DNA from: Zygaena filipendulae | Lineage: Eukaryota; Arthropoda; Insecta; Lepidoptera; Zygaenidae | NCBI GenBank assembly: GCA_907165275.2 | Contig: OU015654.1 | Location: forward strand, 761,501 to 825,500 | Direction of reading: 5' to 3' | Length of the DNA: 64,000 bases | In this document: positions 54,666 to 64,000 of the stretch, piece by piece | How the letters are laid out: every line of letters starts with the position of its first letter | How positions within the stretch are numbered: the stretch's first letter is position 1 | Made by a program: the position numbers and the translations under genes | The notes under the pieces: generated by a model | Database searches by the model: none | Seen by the model: only the letters and a program-made list of their open reading frames with translations | What the model was told of the DNA's origin: nothing

Positions 54666-54891
54666 CTAGCTGTTCCCCGCGGTTTTGCCCGCGTTAATTT
54701 CGGAGTTTCCGCGGAAAGTCCGGGACAAAAACTACCCTATGTCCTTCTCTGTACCCCTGAAAATATGTAAGTATGCAAAATTTCATAATGATCGGTTGAG
54801 CCGTTAAGGCGTGAAAGCGTAACAGACAAACAGACAGATCGACAGACGGACAGACAGAGTTACTTTCGCATTTATAATATTATAGTAGGGA
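54666..54891 (-). mobile_element. Full-length Helitron-like element, 226 bp
   Basis: CTAGCTGTTCCCCGCGG, TTAATTTCGGAGTTTCCGCG, GTCCTTCTCTGTACCCCTGA, GATCGGTTGAGCCGTTAAGG, CGTGAAAGCGTAACAGACA, a CAGACAGACGGA tract and TTTATAATATTATAGTAGGGA. Confidence 0.65.
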
Positions 54892-55407
54892 TTATAGGTA
54901 TCGCCAGTCATTGCAAATTCCAATAAAAATAAACGTTTGAAAAACCATAACTTGAATCGACCGGATTGAATCATAGTAAGTAGGTACTACATTATATTTT
55001 CGAAGTACGTGTAACTTGTAGGTAACGTCGGTAATTTTTCCTAACAAGCTCATAAAAGTTTTATTTATAAAGTAGAAAAAGCTTTATAGTAGTTAAAAGG
55101 CACGACTTAGTATTGCTGTCCGACCAGCTTGTCAGATTAATATGATGGAAGGGGTTTATAGACCTGCGACTAGCTCGTATTTTCAATAAATAAAGCCTTG
55201 CAGAAGCTAAATTACTTATTTGGATTCACATTAATTGTAGCGAAATAATAATAATAATTTGGATGTTTGTTGATTTGTTCGAGATCTGGTTAAGAAGTCT
55301 ATGGTTAATAAAATGAAATAGAAAATACAAATTTTGAATTAAAAAAAAATAGAATAGAAGAATACAACCAGTTTTTAAAAATAAAAAGGATAAAAAATGA
55401 GATAGGA
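54892..55407. other. AT-rich stretch, no gene seen
   Basis: No supported feature; poly-A rich toward 55320-55400. Confidence 0.4.
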
Positions 55408-55563
55408 CCTATCCGCACGAAACGATTTGCTTCGTCTTTCATTATGCGTACCGCTAAGGATTGGAATGACCTGCTGAAGTCTGTGTTTCCCCCAAACTAC
55501 AATTTGGACCTCTTCAAGAGCAGAGTGAACAGGTACTTAATTGGTAGGCGTGTAACACGTTAG
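55408..55563 (+). pseudogene. C-terminal relic of a non-LTR retrotransposon RT ORF
   Basis: A 51-codon frame ending in TAG at 55561-55563. It reads FIMRTAKDWNDLLKSVFP, then YNLDLFKSRVNRYL. The pattern R-T-A-x-x-W-N-x-L-x-x-x-x-F-P, then N-x-x-x-F-K-x-x-x-x-x-x-L, is the typical C-terminus of jockey/CR1-like reverse-transcriptase polyproteins. Everything upstream is absent or decayed. The clade is uncertain. Confidence 0.7.
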
Positions 55564-56045
55564 TTCAGATCTACGCTTACAATCAGGCGAGATTATGGAC
55601 AAATGTCTGACCAATCAGTTAAAAAAAAAAAGGATATCATAACGAGTGGCATGCAGCCACCTCGTTACAAGCTTATAGATACGTCACACTCTCATTATCC
55701 AAACTTATACGTATATTCAAAGTTCGAATGTGCAAGCTTCATTAATTTCGGTGGCTTTCATTCAATCAATTTCACCGTAATAAATTAAATATTAATAGAG
55801 TATCGGGGCTGATTTATCAAATGAAATAGAATTCAATAATGGAACAAGTTTTACAATATCTATTATTATCACACCAACCAATCTGACTGTTTACTTATCT
55901 GTTAATTGAAAAATAATAATCGTTATCAAAATGAAATAAAAAGTTGTTTTTATCTAAACATTAACGGATTCTTTTTATATGAGCACAAAGGATAATGTTT
56001 TAGCACCATTAGTGTAGGAGAGAAAGAATAAAAGATGCATTTAAA
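55564..56045. other. No gene seen
   Basis: AT-rich. A weak TATA-like TTTTTATATGAG lies near 55973 ahead of the frame at 56046. Confidence 0.4.
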
Positions 56046-56267
56046 ATGTTTATTGTCAATGAAAGCTTAGAGTCGCTTCTACTGCAGGAGATAAGAGCGA
56101 CAGTTATGGATAGACTTACCTATATTATGAAGAGATACAGCGCGTTGAATGTCCTCAGAATAAATAGACAGACCAACATAAAACCCGGTAATGAAGTCCG
56201 AAATGGGGCTCATATTGGGCTGTGTCAAGGGATTTCTTCCATACCTATTGTGAGAATACCTTATCAG
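56046..56267 (+). CDS. Candidate first coding exon, unknown protein (weak)
   Basis: ATG at 56046 (context TTAAAATG) opens 74 codons that end exactly in phase 0 at CAG|GTAAGC, a near-perfect splice donor (GT at 56268-56269). The frame then stays open a few codons to a TAA at 56298-56300. Residues include a DRLTYIMKRYSAL segment and a polar middle; I recognise no domain. The good start context and donor in frame make it more than a random frame, but a chance match or an old transposon is quite possible. Confidence 0.3.
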
Positions 56268-56473
56268 GTAAGCGCTTACGAAGCTTACTTACCTGTATAA
56301 CGAATGTAATAAATTACACGTTACCCTACACAAAGGCCGTACACGTCATTTATTCGTATTTATACAATGTAGAAATCGTTGAGGATATGAGCGGATGATC
56401 AGACGAGTAGATGAATGTGTCAGAATTTTCTTAATAATACAATATTTCACATTGTTATTGTTTATATTATATA

Positions 56474-56656
56474 CTAGCTGTCCCCCGCGATTTCATCCGC
56501 GGTAATTTCGGAGTTCCCGCGAGAATTCCGGGACAAAAACTATCCTATCTTTCAAGTTGGCCCAAATTACAACATAGTGCCCAAATTTCATCATGATCGA
56601 TTCAGTAGTTTCGGAGTCCATCGCGGACAAACAACGTGACACGTGATTTATATAAT
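56474..56656 (-). mobile_element. Helitron-like subfamily B, first of three in tandem
   Basis: CTAGCTGTCCCCCGCG to GTGACACGTGATTTATATAA, shortened in the middle. It is followed four bases later by another copy. Confidence 0.65.
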
Positions 56657-56659
56657 ATA

Positions 56660-56873
56660 CTAGCTGTCCCCCGCGATTTCATCCGCGGTAATTTCGGAGT
56701 TCCCGCGGAGATTGCGGGAAAAAAGTACTCTATGTCCTTCAGTTCCCGAGGGAATTCCGGGATAAAAAGTTGGACCACATTATAAATGGTTACAAAATTT
56801 TATCAAAATCCGTTCAGTAGTTTCGGAGTCCATCGCGGACAAACAACGTGACACGTGATTTTTATATATTAGA
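56660..56873 (-). mobile_element. Helitron-like subfamily B, second of three
   Basis: CTAGCTGTCCCCCGCG, GAGATTGCGGGAAAAAAG, GGAGTCCATCGCGGACAAAC, ending TTTTTATATATTAGA. The third copy begins on the next base. Confidence 0.65.
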
Positions 56874-57250
56874 CTAGCTGTCCCCCGCGATTTCATCCGC
56901 GATAATTTCGGAGTTCGGGAAAAAAGGTACTCTATGTCCTTCTTTGTACCCCTGACAGTAGTTTACAGTGATAAGCAGTTCCCCGCACTAATTAAGGAGT
57001 TCCCGCGGGAATTCCGAGAAAAAAGAACTCTGTGTCCTTCTTTGTACCCCTTACGGTGATAAGCAGTTCCCCTTATTAATTCCGGAGTTCCCGCGGGAAT
57101 TCCGGGATAAAAACTATCCTATCTTTTAAGTTGGACCATATTATAAATGGTTTTTATATTATAATTGGTTTCATTTATCAAAATCCGTTTAGTAGTTTCG
57201 GAGTCCATCGCGGACAAACAACGTGACACGTGATTTATATATATTAGATT
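56874..57250 (-). mobile_element. Helitron-like subfamily B, third of three, enlarged
   Basis: Same termini, but the core is enlarged by two further GGAGTTCCCGCGGGAATTCC segments. Each is preceded by GTGATAAGCAGTTCCCC, so this copy carries an internal near-triplication. Confidence 0.6.
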
Positions 57251-57365
57251 AAGATAAAATATTAAGAATATGCTTTTAACTTGTATCATTACAACTGTAT
57301 GGAATTAGTAAAAGTTAACTGTAACTATTAAGTAGAGTCAAAAGGAACTGTGGCTTACCTAATAA

Positions 57366-57525
57366 TCTGTATAAATAAAAATGTATGTTTATATTTTTGT
57401 CATATTTTATTTGCCTCTATGCTATCTTAAACCATTGAATCGACTGTGATGTAATTTTGGTGTATTTCTCTGCGAACGTCCGAGAAACTAACGCGAGCGA
57501 AACCGCAGGTACCAACTAATATTAT
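57366..57525 (+). mobile_element. Degenerate Helitron-like element
   Basis: Follows the family plan loosely: TAAATAAAAATGTATG start, ACCATTGAATCGACTG, CGAACGTCCGAGAAACTAAC and GCGAGCGAAACCGCAGG. The 3' CTAG is mutated. Confidence 0.4.
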
Positions 57526-58381
57526 GCTAAAATAAATAGAAGTGACTAATTCTCACAATTTTTTTTAAGTAGGTAGATCAAAATCAGATCCATATTCAAA
57601 TATTTAAATTAAAATACCAAAAGAAATCATTTCACAATGTGCGTTATTGCAAAATTACAACACAGGTTCGTCTAGATAGAGTTGGTATATTTATGTTACT
57701 AGCTTATTTGCATTTGCTTGAAAACGTAATTGAATTACATTGTATTTCACTCTTGTTCTCACCAACACCCGACCGAAGCTAATGAAGCTTAAAACATTAT
57801 ATGAAATAGGGTTTCCTTCCATAATGTAGGCAAACATTAAGAAAGAATTTTAAGAAATTCAAACTTTAAGTAAATGAAATATCAGATATCGGTGATGGGC
57901 TGGGTTCTCAGACCTTAGTTTTTTATCGAATGAATTAAACATAGTAACATAAATATAAAATTAGAAATTACATAATTACATAATTTGATATTAAAATAAA
58001 GAATTCCAAAATGGAATTTAAAAAAATACAAATATAATAGTAATAAAAATAATTCAGGATGTCGCTCATTACAAGTTCGGTGCTACTTAAAAAAAAAAAC
58101 ATATTATTTCAGTCTTTGTTATTTCAACCCTTAAGGATGAAATGTAAATCAGTATAAACTATAACAAGTGCAAACTATTGGCATTGTTGACGTTCAAAAC
58201 ACTGTAGTTTGAAGCTAATCGCTATCTGTTTATTTTAGCTCCTATTGCAAAGTTGGATGGGTTTGTATTGGAAATACAGTCTTTATCGATCATAGACATT
58301 AGGCATGCTATGCAAAAGATAACTAACGATAGAATATAAACTTCAACCGTCACCTCGACCCGAGACAGGCACTTACAAGGC
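57526..58381. other. AT-rich stretch, no gene seen
   Basis: No supported coding, RNA or repeat feature. Confidence 0.5.
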
Positions 58382-58631
58382 ACCTAACGGCCGCACTCAG
58401 AGTCGACTTTAATTATTACTTAGTTAAGTATAGATTTTTAAAACAAAACTGCCGCAATCAGACAAGTTTAATAAATTAATGTTAATTGGCATTTAACTAA
58501 TTAAGTTACATCTCACTAAATTCCAACTAACATTAATTTACTGAACGTCTCTGATTGCGGCAGTTTTGTTTTAAAAATCTATACTTAACTAAGTAAACAT
58601 TGAAGGTGACTCTGAGTGCGGCCGTTAGATT
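58382..58631. mobile_element. 250-bp MITE with ~120-bp inverted arms
   Basis: Left arm CCTAACGGCCGCACTCAGAG, right arm CTCTGAGTGCGGCCGTTAGA. The arms also share ACTTAGTTAAGTATAGATTT and ACAAAACTGCCGCAATCAGA. The centre is AT-rich. No coding capacity. Confidence 0.75.
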
Positions 58632-58681
58632 ACTGTCATTATGTAGGTACTTAACTTTTAAGTAACCAATTTAGATCAACT

Positions 58682-58750
58682 GGACGCAGATAAGCAATAA
58701 TATGTTAACCCACAACATTAACTTATTGATACAGAACGCTTTATTGAGAA
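58682..58750. mobile_element. MITE family 1, truncated by Helitron-like insertion
   Basis: GGACGCAGATAAGCAATAAT, GTTAACCCACA and ATTGATACAGAACGCTTTAT match the end of 30645-30881 in inverse orientation. The sequence breaks off where the Helitron-like element begins at 58751, and I do not see its other half beyond 59116. Confidence 0.6.
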
Positions 58751-58933
58751 CTAGCTGTGCCCCGCGGTTTCACCCGCGCTAATTTCGGGGTTCCCGCAAG
58801 AATTCCGGGATAAAAAGTATTTTATGTCCTTCTCTGTACCCCAGACAACGTGCATGCCAAATCTCATCCAAATCTGTTAAACCGTTTTTCCGTGATTGAG
58901 TAACAAACATCCACACTTTCACATTTATAATAA
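58751..58933 (-). mobile_element. Helitron-like element, first of tandem pair
   Basis: CTAGCTGTGCCCCGCGG, hairpin, GTCCTTCTCTGTACCCCAGA, AACGTGCATGCCAAATCTCA and ATCCACACTTTCACATTTAT. The next copy begins two bases later. Confidence 0.65.
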
Positions 58934-58935
58934 TA

Positions 58936-59116
58936 CTAGCTGTGCCCCGAGGTTTCACCCGCGGTAATTTCAGAGTTCCCGTGGGAATTCCGGGATAAAA
59001 AGTACGTCCGTCTCTGTATCTCTGACAACGTGCATGCCAAATTTCATCCAAATCCGTTCAGTTATTTTTGCGTGATTGAGTAAAACCACCAACATCACAC
59101 TTTCACATTTATAATA
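58936..59116 (-). mobile_element. Helitron-like element, second of tandem pair
   Basis: CTAGCTGTGCCCCGAGG with one mutated hairpin base, CAACGTGCATGCCAAATTTC, and ACTTTCACATTTATAATACA. Same subfamily as 50296-50502. Confidence 0.65.
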
Positions 59117-59164
59117 CACTAACATTTACAGCATGGACCAATTAAACTATTTACAGTAAAAAAA

Positions 59165-59235
59165 TTGGTCATGTCACGTGTTCACGCAAAACTGGACTTT
59201 TGATTGGTCGATTTTACGTGATCACGTGACACGAC
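59165..59235. repeat. Imperfect palindrome with CACGTG cores
   Basis: TGTCACGTGTTCACG and CGTGATCACGTGACA are near-inverse arms around a spacer. It contains CACGTG and TGATCACG motifs, and lies beside AACCAAT/ATTGGT pairs. Confidence 0.5.
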
Positions 59236-59368
59236 GAATCGTTTCTTAGTTTTCTATGCGTTAACAATTGTAGATTATTTATCAGCTTGGCTAAGGGGGC
59301 TGGTTCCAATCAAGAGCTTGTAATATGGTTACGGAAAGCTAACGTTTTCATAACAACCTCAAGCGCTA

Positions 59369-59625
59369 TAATAATAATAATAATCCACTTCACAACACAC
59401 AGATCTACTTGATCCTACACTAAGCTATAAGCTTGTGTCGTGGAAACCAAGCAAACGTGGTATATACTACATAGAATTACTTATATATTATACTATACAT
59501 ATTATACAACACCCAGACTGGAAAATGGAACCCTGTGTAAGCCACGCAAAGTCCACCCCCACCGGGAATCGAACCCGGAACCCCTTGATTAGCAGGTAGG
59601 CATGGTGACCTACTCCTGTTTTGTA
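59369..59625 (-). mobile_element. tRNA-derived SINE
   Basis: On the minus strand a tRNA-like head carries a B-box-type GGGTTCGATTCCC (59585-59573) in CCGGGTTCGATTCCCGGTGG. It continues through GACTTTGCGTGGCTTACACA and CTTGGTTTCCACGACACAAG and ends in an (ATT)n tail at 59369-59384. Tail and B box fit a lepidopteran SINE. A truncated copy lies at 47686-47800. It is not a tRNA gene, since no anticodon arm or acceptor pairing is intact. Confidence 0.75.
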
Positions 59626-60825
59626 TTAGAGGAAGGAAGTTCGATAAACTAAAATACGTTTCTGAAATTCAATAAAACATTCAGTGAAGTTAGAAATTGC
59701 TCACAAATTGACCCCACGGAAATGTTTCTGTAGAACTTTGCTTCTGTACGTATTAGATGCAAAGTTTTTTCAACACCACACTTTGCGGAGGTGAGGAAAC
59801 TGAGTGATTACTGACTATTGTGGATTCGTTTAAAATACTTGTTATATTATGACAAAGAATTAATAGTATCTCCAGTAAACTATTGTCGAGTGAGGTAGAG
59901 AAAGATTATCTTCTCTACAAACTTCAAAACGCTCCTTTTACTTATAAATACTCCTGTCATAGAGGTTTCTGCTGATTTTATTAACCGACTTCCCAAAAAG
60001 GAGGAGGTTCTCAATTCGTCTGAATAATAATAATATAATAATAATAATATCTTTATTACTCTCAACACAACACAGTCATTACTAGGTACAGTAGGTACAA
60101 ACTTTACGACCTTTATTGTGAGAGACTGGTGTCTGAACAACTGAACTTTTTATTATTGTTAGTCCTTCTATTCCAAATTAAGCTTTATTTGTATGTAATA
60201 TGTATAATATATGATATAGATAATCAAATATTTAAAAAAACTGCACTAATCACGTATTGTAGTCACTTGAGTTCTGATTGGAATCAAATCTAAATTATTG
60301 CCTTAACGATCATAAACTAACGGAATCTCTTTATTTTGAAATCTGAAGTTATAGGTAATTTAGACTTGAAATTTTAAAATGAGATTTCTACTACTAATGA
60401 AACAAATCTTGTATTCTAAGTTAAAATACAAGTGAAGCGGGTACGAAAGTCTTAATATTATTATAATCTAAGGTATTATTTTATTTATTTGTAGCTTTAA
60501 TCATAAAAATAACAATTTTAGATGCCGCAGTCAGCCCCTGTTATGTCTCTATTACCTTTTTTTAAACCCCCGTCTACGTGTAAGAAAAATTTCGTAATTA
60601 CCGGTTGAGTAGTTAGACGAGAAAGCGAAACAAACAAACGAACTCGCACCTGCATTTACATATAATATTACCTAGGATTACTGTATTAAAGAAAAAAATG
60701 AAAAAAAAAACAATGATAGAAAGAAGTAGGTAGAAAGTATGGAAGGAAGAAAGTATGGTATTTCTATTGAGTTGTTGAAATGAAAAGAGATGTAAAGTTA
60801 ATAATAATGTTAAAGTTAGTAAGAA
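59626..60825. other. AT-rich stretch with repeat debris
   Basis: Contains ACTTCCCAAAAAGGAGGAGG near 59990, also found near 61842 and probably part of a common dispersed repeat. An (AAT)n tract at 60024-60048 is followed by TCTTTATTACTCTC. No gene supported. Confidence 0.4.
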
Positions 60826-61040
60826 CTAGTTGTGCCCCGCGGTTTCAGCCGCGTTAATTTCAGAGTTCCCGCAGGAATTCCGGGATAAAAAGTACCCTAT
60901 GTGTTACTCTGATGTATAAACTATATTATTGTAAAGTTTCATTTAAATCCATCCAGTAGTTCTTGCGTAAAAGAGTAACATCCATCCATCCATCCATCCA
61001 TACATTCTTACAAACTTTCGCGTTTATAATATTAGTAAGA
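60826..61040 (-). mobile_element. Full-length Helitron-like element with (CCAT)n
   Basis: CTAGTTGTGCCCCGCGG, hairpin, GGAATTCCGGGATAAAAAGT, CATTTAAATCCATCCAGTAG, a (CATC)n tract at 60980-61002, and TTTATAATATTAGTAAGA. It is the reverse counterpart of 40125-40407, with the microsatellite in the same place. Confidence 0.65.
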
Positions 61041-61084
61041 TACACACGTATTTGAAAGTTTTTTAAAAATTCAAACTTCAAAGT

Positions 61085-61123
61085 TAAGAAATTAAAACGC
61101 CGGTGAAACGCAGGAACAGCTAA
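61085..61123 (+). mobile_element. Helitron-like 3' remnant
   Basis: GCCGGTGAAACGCAGGAACA followed by GCTAA is an eroded family 3' end. Confidence 0.35.
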
Positions 61124-61545
61124 TATTCTAAACAATATGTAAATAAAATAAAACAGTTATATGGTTTGAAATCGCTTACATAAGACACGACGGAAACACA
61201 GAATGCCAAAGATATGAACTTGAAAAGGGTAAATAAAGGAAGAAAGGTAGGTAAATAAAACTTTATTGGTTGGAAAAATTACACTGGCCTTTTTCTAGAG
61301 TACCTACGTAGTTTCAGGCGATTGTTGTGCGAAATTCTATTTTTGGACATCAAAAAATTGCGTTGTAATCTGAAGCATCTGGTCGCGACCCTTTGGATTT
61401 CAGCGGATGAAATCGGGTGGATATATTTTGCAAAGAGAAAAAACGTAGCTATCAATTGGGGAAATATATAAATTTATCCGACCCTCTCTTGTTTGTGTCT
61501 TCACTCAAATTGATAGATTACACACTTACATTTTTTAGTTTGATG

Positions 61546-61631
61546 TTAACCCTTCACCGCCACGTTTTTGTAGTCTTGAGTTAAAGTTTTCGTAGCTCGT
61601 AATGTTACGGGGATGGCGGCGAAAGGGTTAA
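61546..61631. mobile_element. 86-bp piggyBac-type MITE
   Basis: Begins TTAACCCTTCACCGCC and ends GGCGGCGAAAGGGTTAA. The inverted ends begin with CCCT/AGGG next to TTAA on both sides. TTAA target sites and CCC termini are characteristic of piggyBac elements. No coding capacity. Confidence 0.6.
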
Positions 61632-62308
61632 ATATACAGTGTAAACACAATTACTTTCATCCAAGATTTTCTTCCATTTAATTTTTTCCTGATGACATTT
61701 TCATGATAAACTTAATTAATTAAAATTTAATTAATAATAGCTTGATATATCATGATAATTAGCTATTTACTACCTATTCGCATTAGGTACTTTTTGGGAT
61801 GCACGCAAATTTTTGAACATTTATACATTTTTAACGGACTTCCAAAAAGGAGGAGGTTCTATGTTCGATTGTATGTATGTTTTTTTTTTTAATATGGATT
61901 TGATTATATCGAGTCCATTACACTTTTATTGACTTTCTTACTAACTTTATAGGTGCATAGTGTTAACTGGTATTAGTAACTAGTTTTACATTCGAAAACA
62001 CTCACAAAATTATTTCAAACTTTTATAAAACCCACACTGACTCATTATTTCATTTTATTTTTCTTTGCGAGTCGCGTGTTCGAGGTTAAGTTTCAGAGCG
62101 CACGTCTCGACACCACGTCGCGTCGTATCGGCTGCAGTGCGACTGACGAACTGAAATGCCTGAACATTGGAGCTGCAGAAATAACCACCGTGAATACAAC
62201 TATATATCACAACTACAGCTAACAACTACTAGCCGAAGGCCGACTCCAATCTTCCCCCAAACATAAAATAAGTACCTCATTATGAATGGAATTATACAGT
62301 TCATAAAT
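61632..62308. other. Non-coding stretch with a small CpG-rich patch
   Basis: At 62067-62160 a CpG-rich patch (CGTCTCGACACCACGTCGCG, GTATCGGCTGCAGTGCGAC) stands out and could be a promoter or exon, but no frame or splice signal decides it. Near 61842 lies the AGGAGGTTCT repeat segment also seen near 59998. Confidence 0.35.
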
Positions 62309-62544
62309 GGACATAGATAAGCAATAGTGTGTTAACCCACACTGGAAAAATTTTGAGTAAATCGTGTTTTAAAATTATAGCGCCATTTTCTGTCAACATT
62401 TTTTATGTTCAATATTTTGTTACATACTTAAACAATGTAATAAGGTAAACACATAATTAAAAAAACCTTCCCTAACTCTCAATAAATCGTTCTGAATAGG
62501 TAACTTAATTTTGTGGGTTAATATGTTATTGCTTATCTGCATCC
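62309..62544. mobile_element. MITE family 1, second copy
   Basis: 236 bp, same orientation as 30645-30881. GGACATAGATAAGCAATAG at the left, TTATTGCTTATCTGCATCC at the right, flanked by AAAT on both sides. The interior matches through GGTAAACACATAATTA. Confidence 0.75.
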
Positions 62545-62592
62545 AAATAGCCTATCCTGTTTCCCCCGAGGAAAACTTTACAACGCAAAAAT

Positions 62593-62640
62593 AAATCCTT
62601 TTTAGGGTTCCGTAGCCATATGGCAAAAACCGGAACCCTT
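62593..62640. repeat. Short inverted repeat AGGGTTCCG / CGGAACCCT
   Basis: AGGGTTCCGTAGCC and GGAACCCTTAT flank a 20-nt segment. The motif is common in lepidopteran intergenic DNA by memory and probably marks the end of a dispersed repeat. Confidence 0.45.
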
Positions 62641-63095
62641 ATGGATAATTTGGAAACTCAAAAAAAATACTTTTTTCCTTTCATCATCATTGAAAACGGA
62701 CTTACTTATAGCTTTTTATTTTCATATTTACTAATGACAGATAAGGCTACCGCAATAAAAATAAATAGTACAAACTCACAACAAATCATTCAGATCACGA
62801 GTAGGTAGGTCTTAGGTAGTTCTTAGGTAGGTCTCAATGCTCATTTCAGAAACCAAAGACGTGTTTATAATTGTACATGTCGATAGATTTAGTATTTACC
62901 TACTAGGTAGGTAAAGACAATACCACTGGAGGAACTTTGCGGGATGGTGTTAAGGCAGGCGTTCGGTAAGCCCTTGAGGGATACCTACGTGATTTGCGAT
63001 TAGGTAAATACCTCCGTAAATCTCTCCACTTTTAGTATGGGCATGTGGACTAATTTTTATTTTTTAGCCCGTCTTGTAGATTATTAAAAAATATT
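62641..63095. other. No gene seen
   Basis: AT-rich with clustered GTAGGTAGG-type words at 62800-62910. No supported feature. Confidence 0.4.
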
Positions 63096-63354
63096 GGACA
63101 CGTATTTTTTCTTTTTTTACGTAATCAAAAAATAACGGCGATATATTGAGTTGAAATTTCGCGTGACGTCACTATTCTGACAGTTTGTATGGCGGTTTTA
63201 GCGGTTAGTGACGTCACGACCCCCTCACCCTAAACTTTAATGCGCTTTATCTCTGTATATTTTAATTTATTTAAAAAAGCAAAAAACACGTGTCTATTGT
63301 TTTTTATTTTCTAACTGACGGACTAATTAGAATTTCGATTTTCAAAAATAGTCC
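63096..63354. repeat. Dispersed repeat with two CRE palindromes, copy 2
   Basis: Matches 31020-31280 almost base for base, with differences in poly-T lengths and a few substitutions. Both TGACGTCA palindromes (near 63164 and 63210) are intact in both copies. Confidence 0.75.
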
Positions 63355-63403
63355 ACATCCCCATTGCAATAATCCCACGAGATTTCTTGGCATTTTGATT
63401 TTA

Positions 63404-63717
63404 TCCTTACTAATATTGTAAATGCGAAAGTGAGTTTGTTTGTTTGTTACGCTTTCACTACTTAACCGATCACCACGAAATTTTGCATAAACGTTGTCCG
63501 GAGTACAGAGAAGGATATAGGCTATTTTTTAACCTGGTATTCCACGGGAATTTCGAAATTAACGCTGAAGAAACTACATTAAATATCGCATACTACCTAC
63601 ACGTTGTCAAGGGTAGGTACAGAAAAAATATAGGTTAGTAACTAGTAAGTACTTTTATTTCGAAATAGCCGCGGGATCTCCGAAACTAACGCGGGTGAAA
63701 CCGCGGGGAACAGCTAG
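63404..63717 (+). mobile_element. Full-length Helitron-like element, internally duplicated
   Basis: TCCTTACTAATATTGTAAAT start, GTTTGTTACGCTTTCACTAC, CCGATCACCACGAAATTTTG, ACGTTGTCCGGAGTACAGAG. A second ACGTTGTC...GGTACAG core lies near 63600. The end is GCGGGTGAAACCGC hairpin, GGGGAACAGCTAG. This is the only plus-strand copy here with both TC and CTAG intact. Confidence 0.65.
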
Positions 63718-64000
63718 TTGTTACATTAAAAAGGTTTAATTATCGACGCATTGTTTTTTTGCTAGGCGTATCTATCGTACCTACAACTCGACTTTAGAAT
63801 AGTATCGATAGGCATAGATCCGCCATGGAACATCAAGTATGGTGAAAACAGCTTACTATACGTATACAACACGCAAACACAATTTCGAACGTAATTTTGT
63901 ATGAAACCAACGCTAGCTATGTTTGTAAAAAAATGTAGTGATTAAATAAAATAAGTACCTAATAATTCAAACGTGGTAGGTACTGTGAGATATATAACAC
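63718..64000. other. No gene seen
   Basis: AT-rich sequence to the window edge without supported features. Confidence 0.4.

Noticed and set aside
58779..59051. 90-codon reverse frame with the repeated peptide MDEIWHARCQRYRDG / LDEIWHARCLGYREG
   Set aside because: It is a translation across two tandem Helitron-like elements; the repeated peptide reflects the repeated DNA.
59560..59600. tRNA gene (B-box-like GGTTCGATTCC on the minus strand)
   Set aside because: It lies within a SINE with an (ATT)n tail and a related truncated copy elsewhere. No intact cloverleaf could be drawn.

Overview
The window reads as nuclear DNA of an insect, most likely a moth or butterfly (Lepidoptera). The clues are dozens of copies of a repeat ending in a GC-rich hairpin followed by CTAG (Helitron-like, resembling lepidopteran Lep1-type elements), a tRNA-derived SINE in reverse orientation, TTAGG-type telomere-like motifs, a non-LTR retrotransposon relic and long AT-rich non-coding stretches. 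There are no operons, ribosome binding sites or bacterial features. The species cannot be named from the sequence alone.

Bases 1-29004 are one satellite array: about 35 head-to-tail copies of an ~836-bp monomer, with two monomers cut to 570 bp and two to 792 bp. Blocks of several monomers are repeated nearly unchanged at offsets of 8053, 8360 and 19757 bp, so the array has higher-order structure and expanded recently. The many short open frames inside it, on both strands, are repeat artefacts. The array stops abruptly inside a Helitron-like fragment at 29004/29005.

Bases 29005-35000 hold a patchwork of Helitron-like fragments, MITEs and LINE tails. From 35.2 to 35.72 kb lies a CpG-rich, promoter-like stretch ending in a good splice-donor sequence. 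Immediately beside it is a 1.25-kb element bounded by 22-bp perfect inverted repeats (35778-37030). It carries a 142-bp tandem repeat in which every unit contains GGTTA (TTAGG) repeats and a CpG-rich core. At 37810-38009 (minus strand) is the one convincing host protein-coding exon: the first coding exon of a rhodopsin-like GPCR, probably a peptide receptor. Its intron runs toward the satellite.

The 43.0-49.6 kb segment contains three related copies of an unrecognised small gene-like unit. The best copy (46682-46909, minus) has a TATA box, a 75-codon frame and, 26 nt after the stop codon, a perfect 16-nt histone-type mRNA 3' stem-loop. Its upstream promoter-proximal sequence is amplified into ten ~70-bp tandem units. 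A second copy (49333-49506, minus) keeps TATA, a 57-codon frame and the stem-loop. A third (43419-43628, plus) is damaged. This is the most unusual signal in the window. A 5'-truncated retrotransposon reverse-transcriptase relic (43841-44410) and a long hairpin (46106-46550) lie among the copies.

From 49.6 to 64 kb the window is mostly AT-rich intergenic or intronic DNA. It carries Helitron-like elements, often head-to-tail, several MITE families, a second LINE relic (55408-55563), a SINE and one weak candidate exon (56046-56267). Two MITE families at 30.6-31.3 kb recur in the same order at 62.3-63.4 kb, one of them bearing two CRE-type palindromes.
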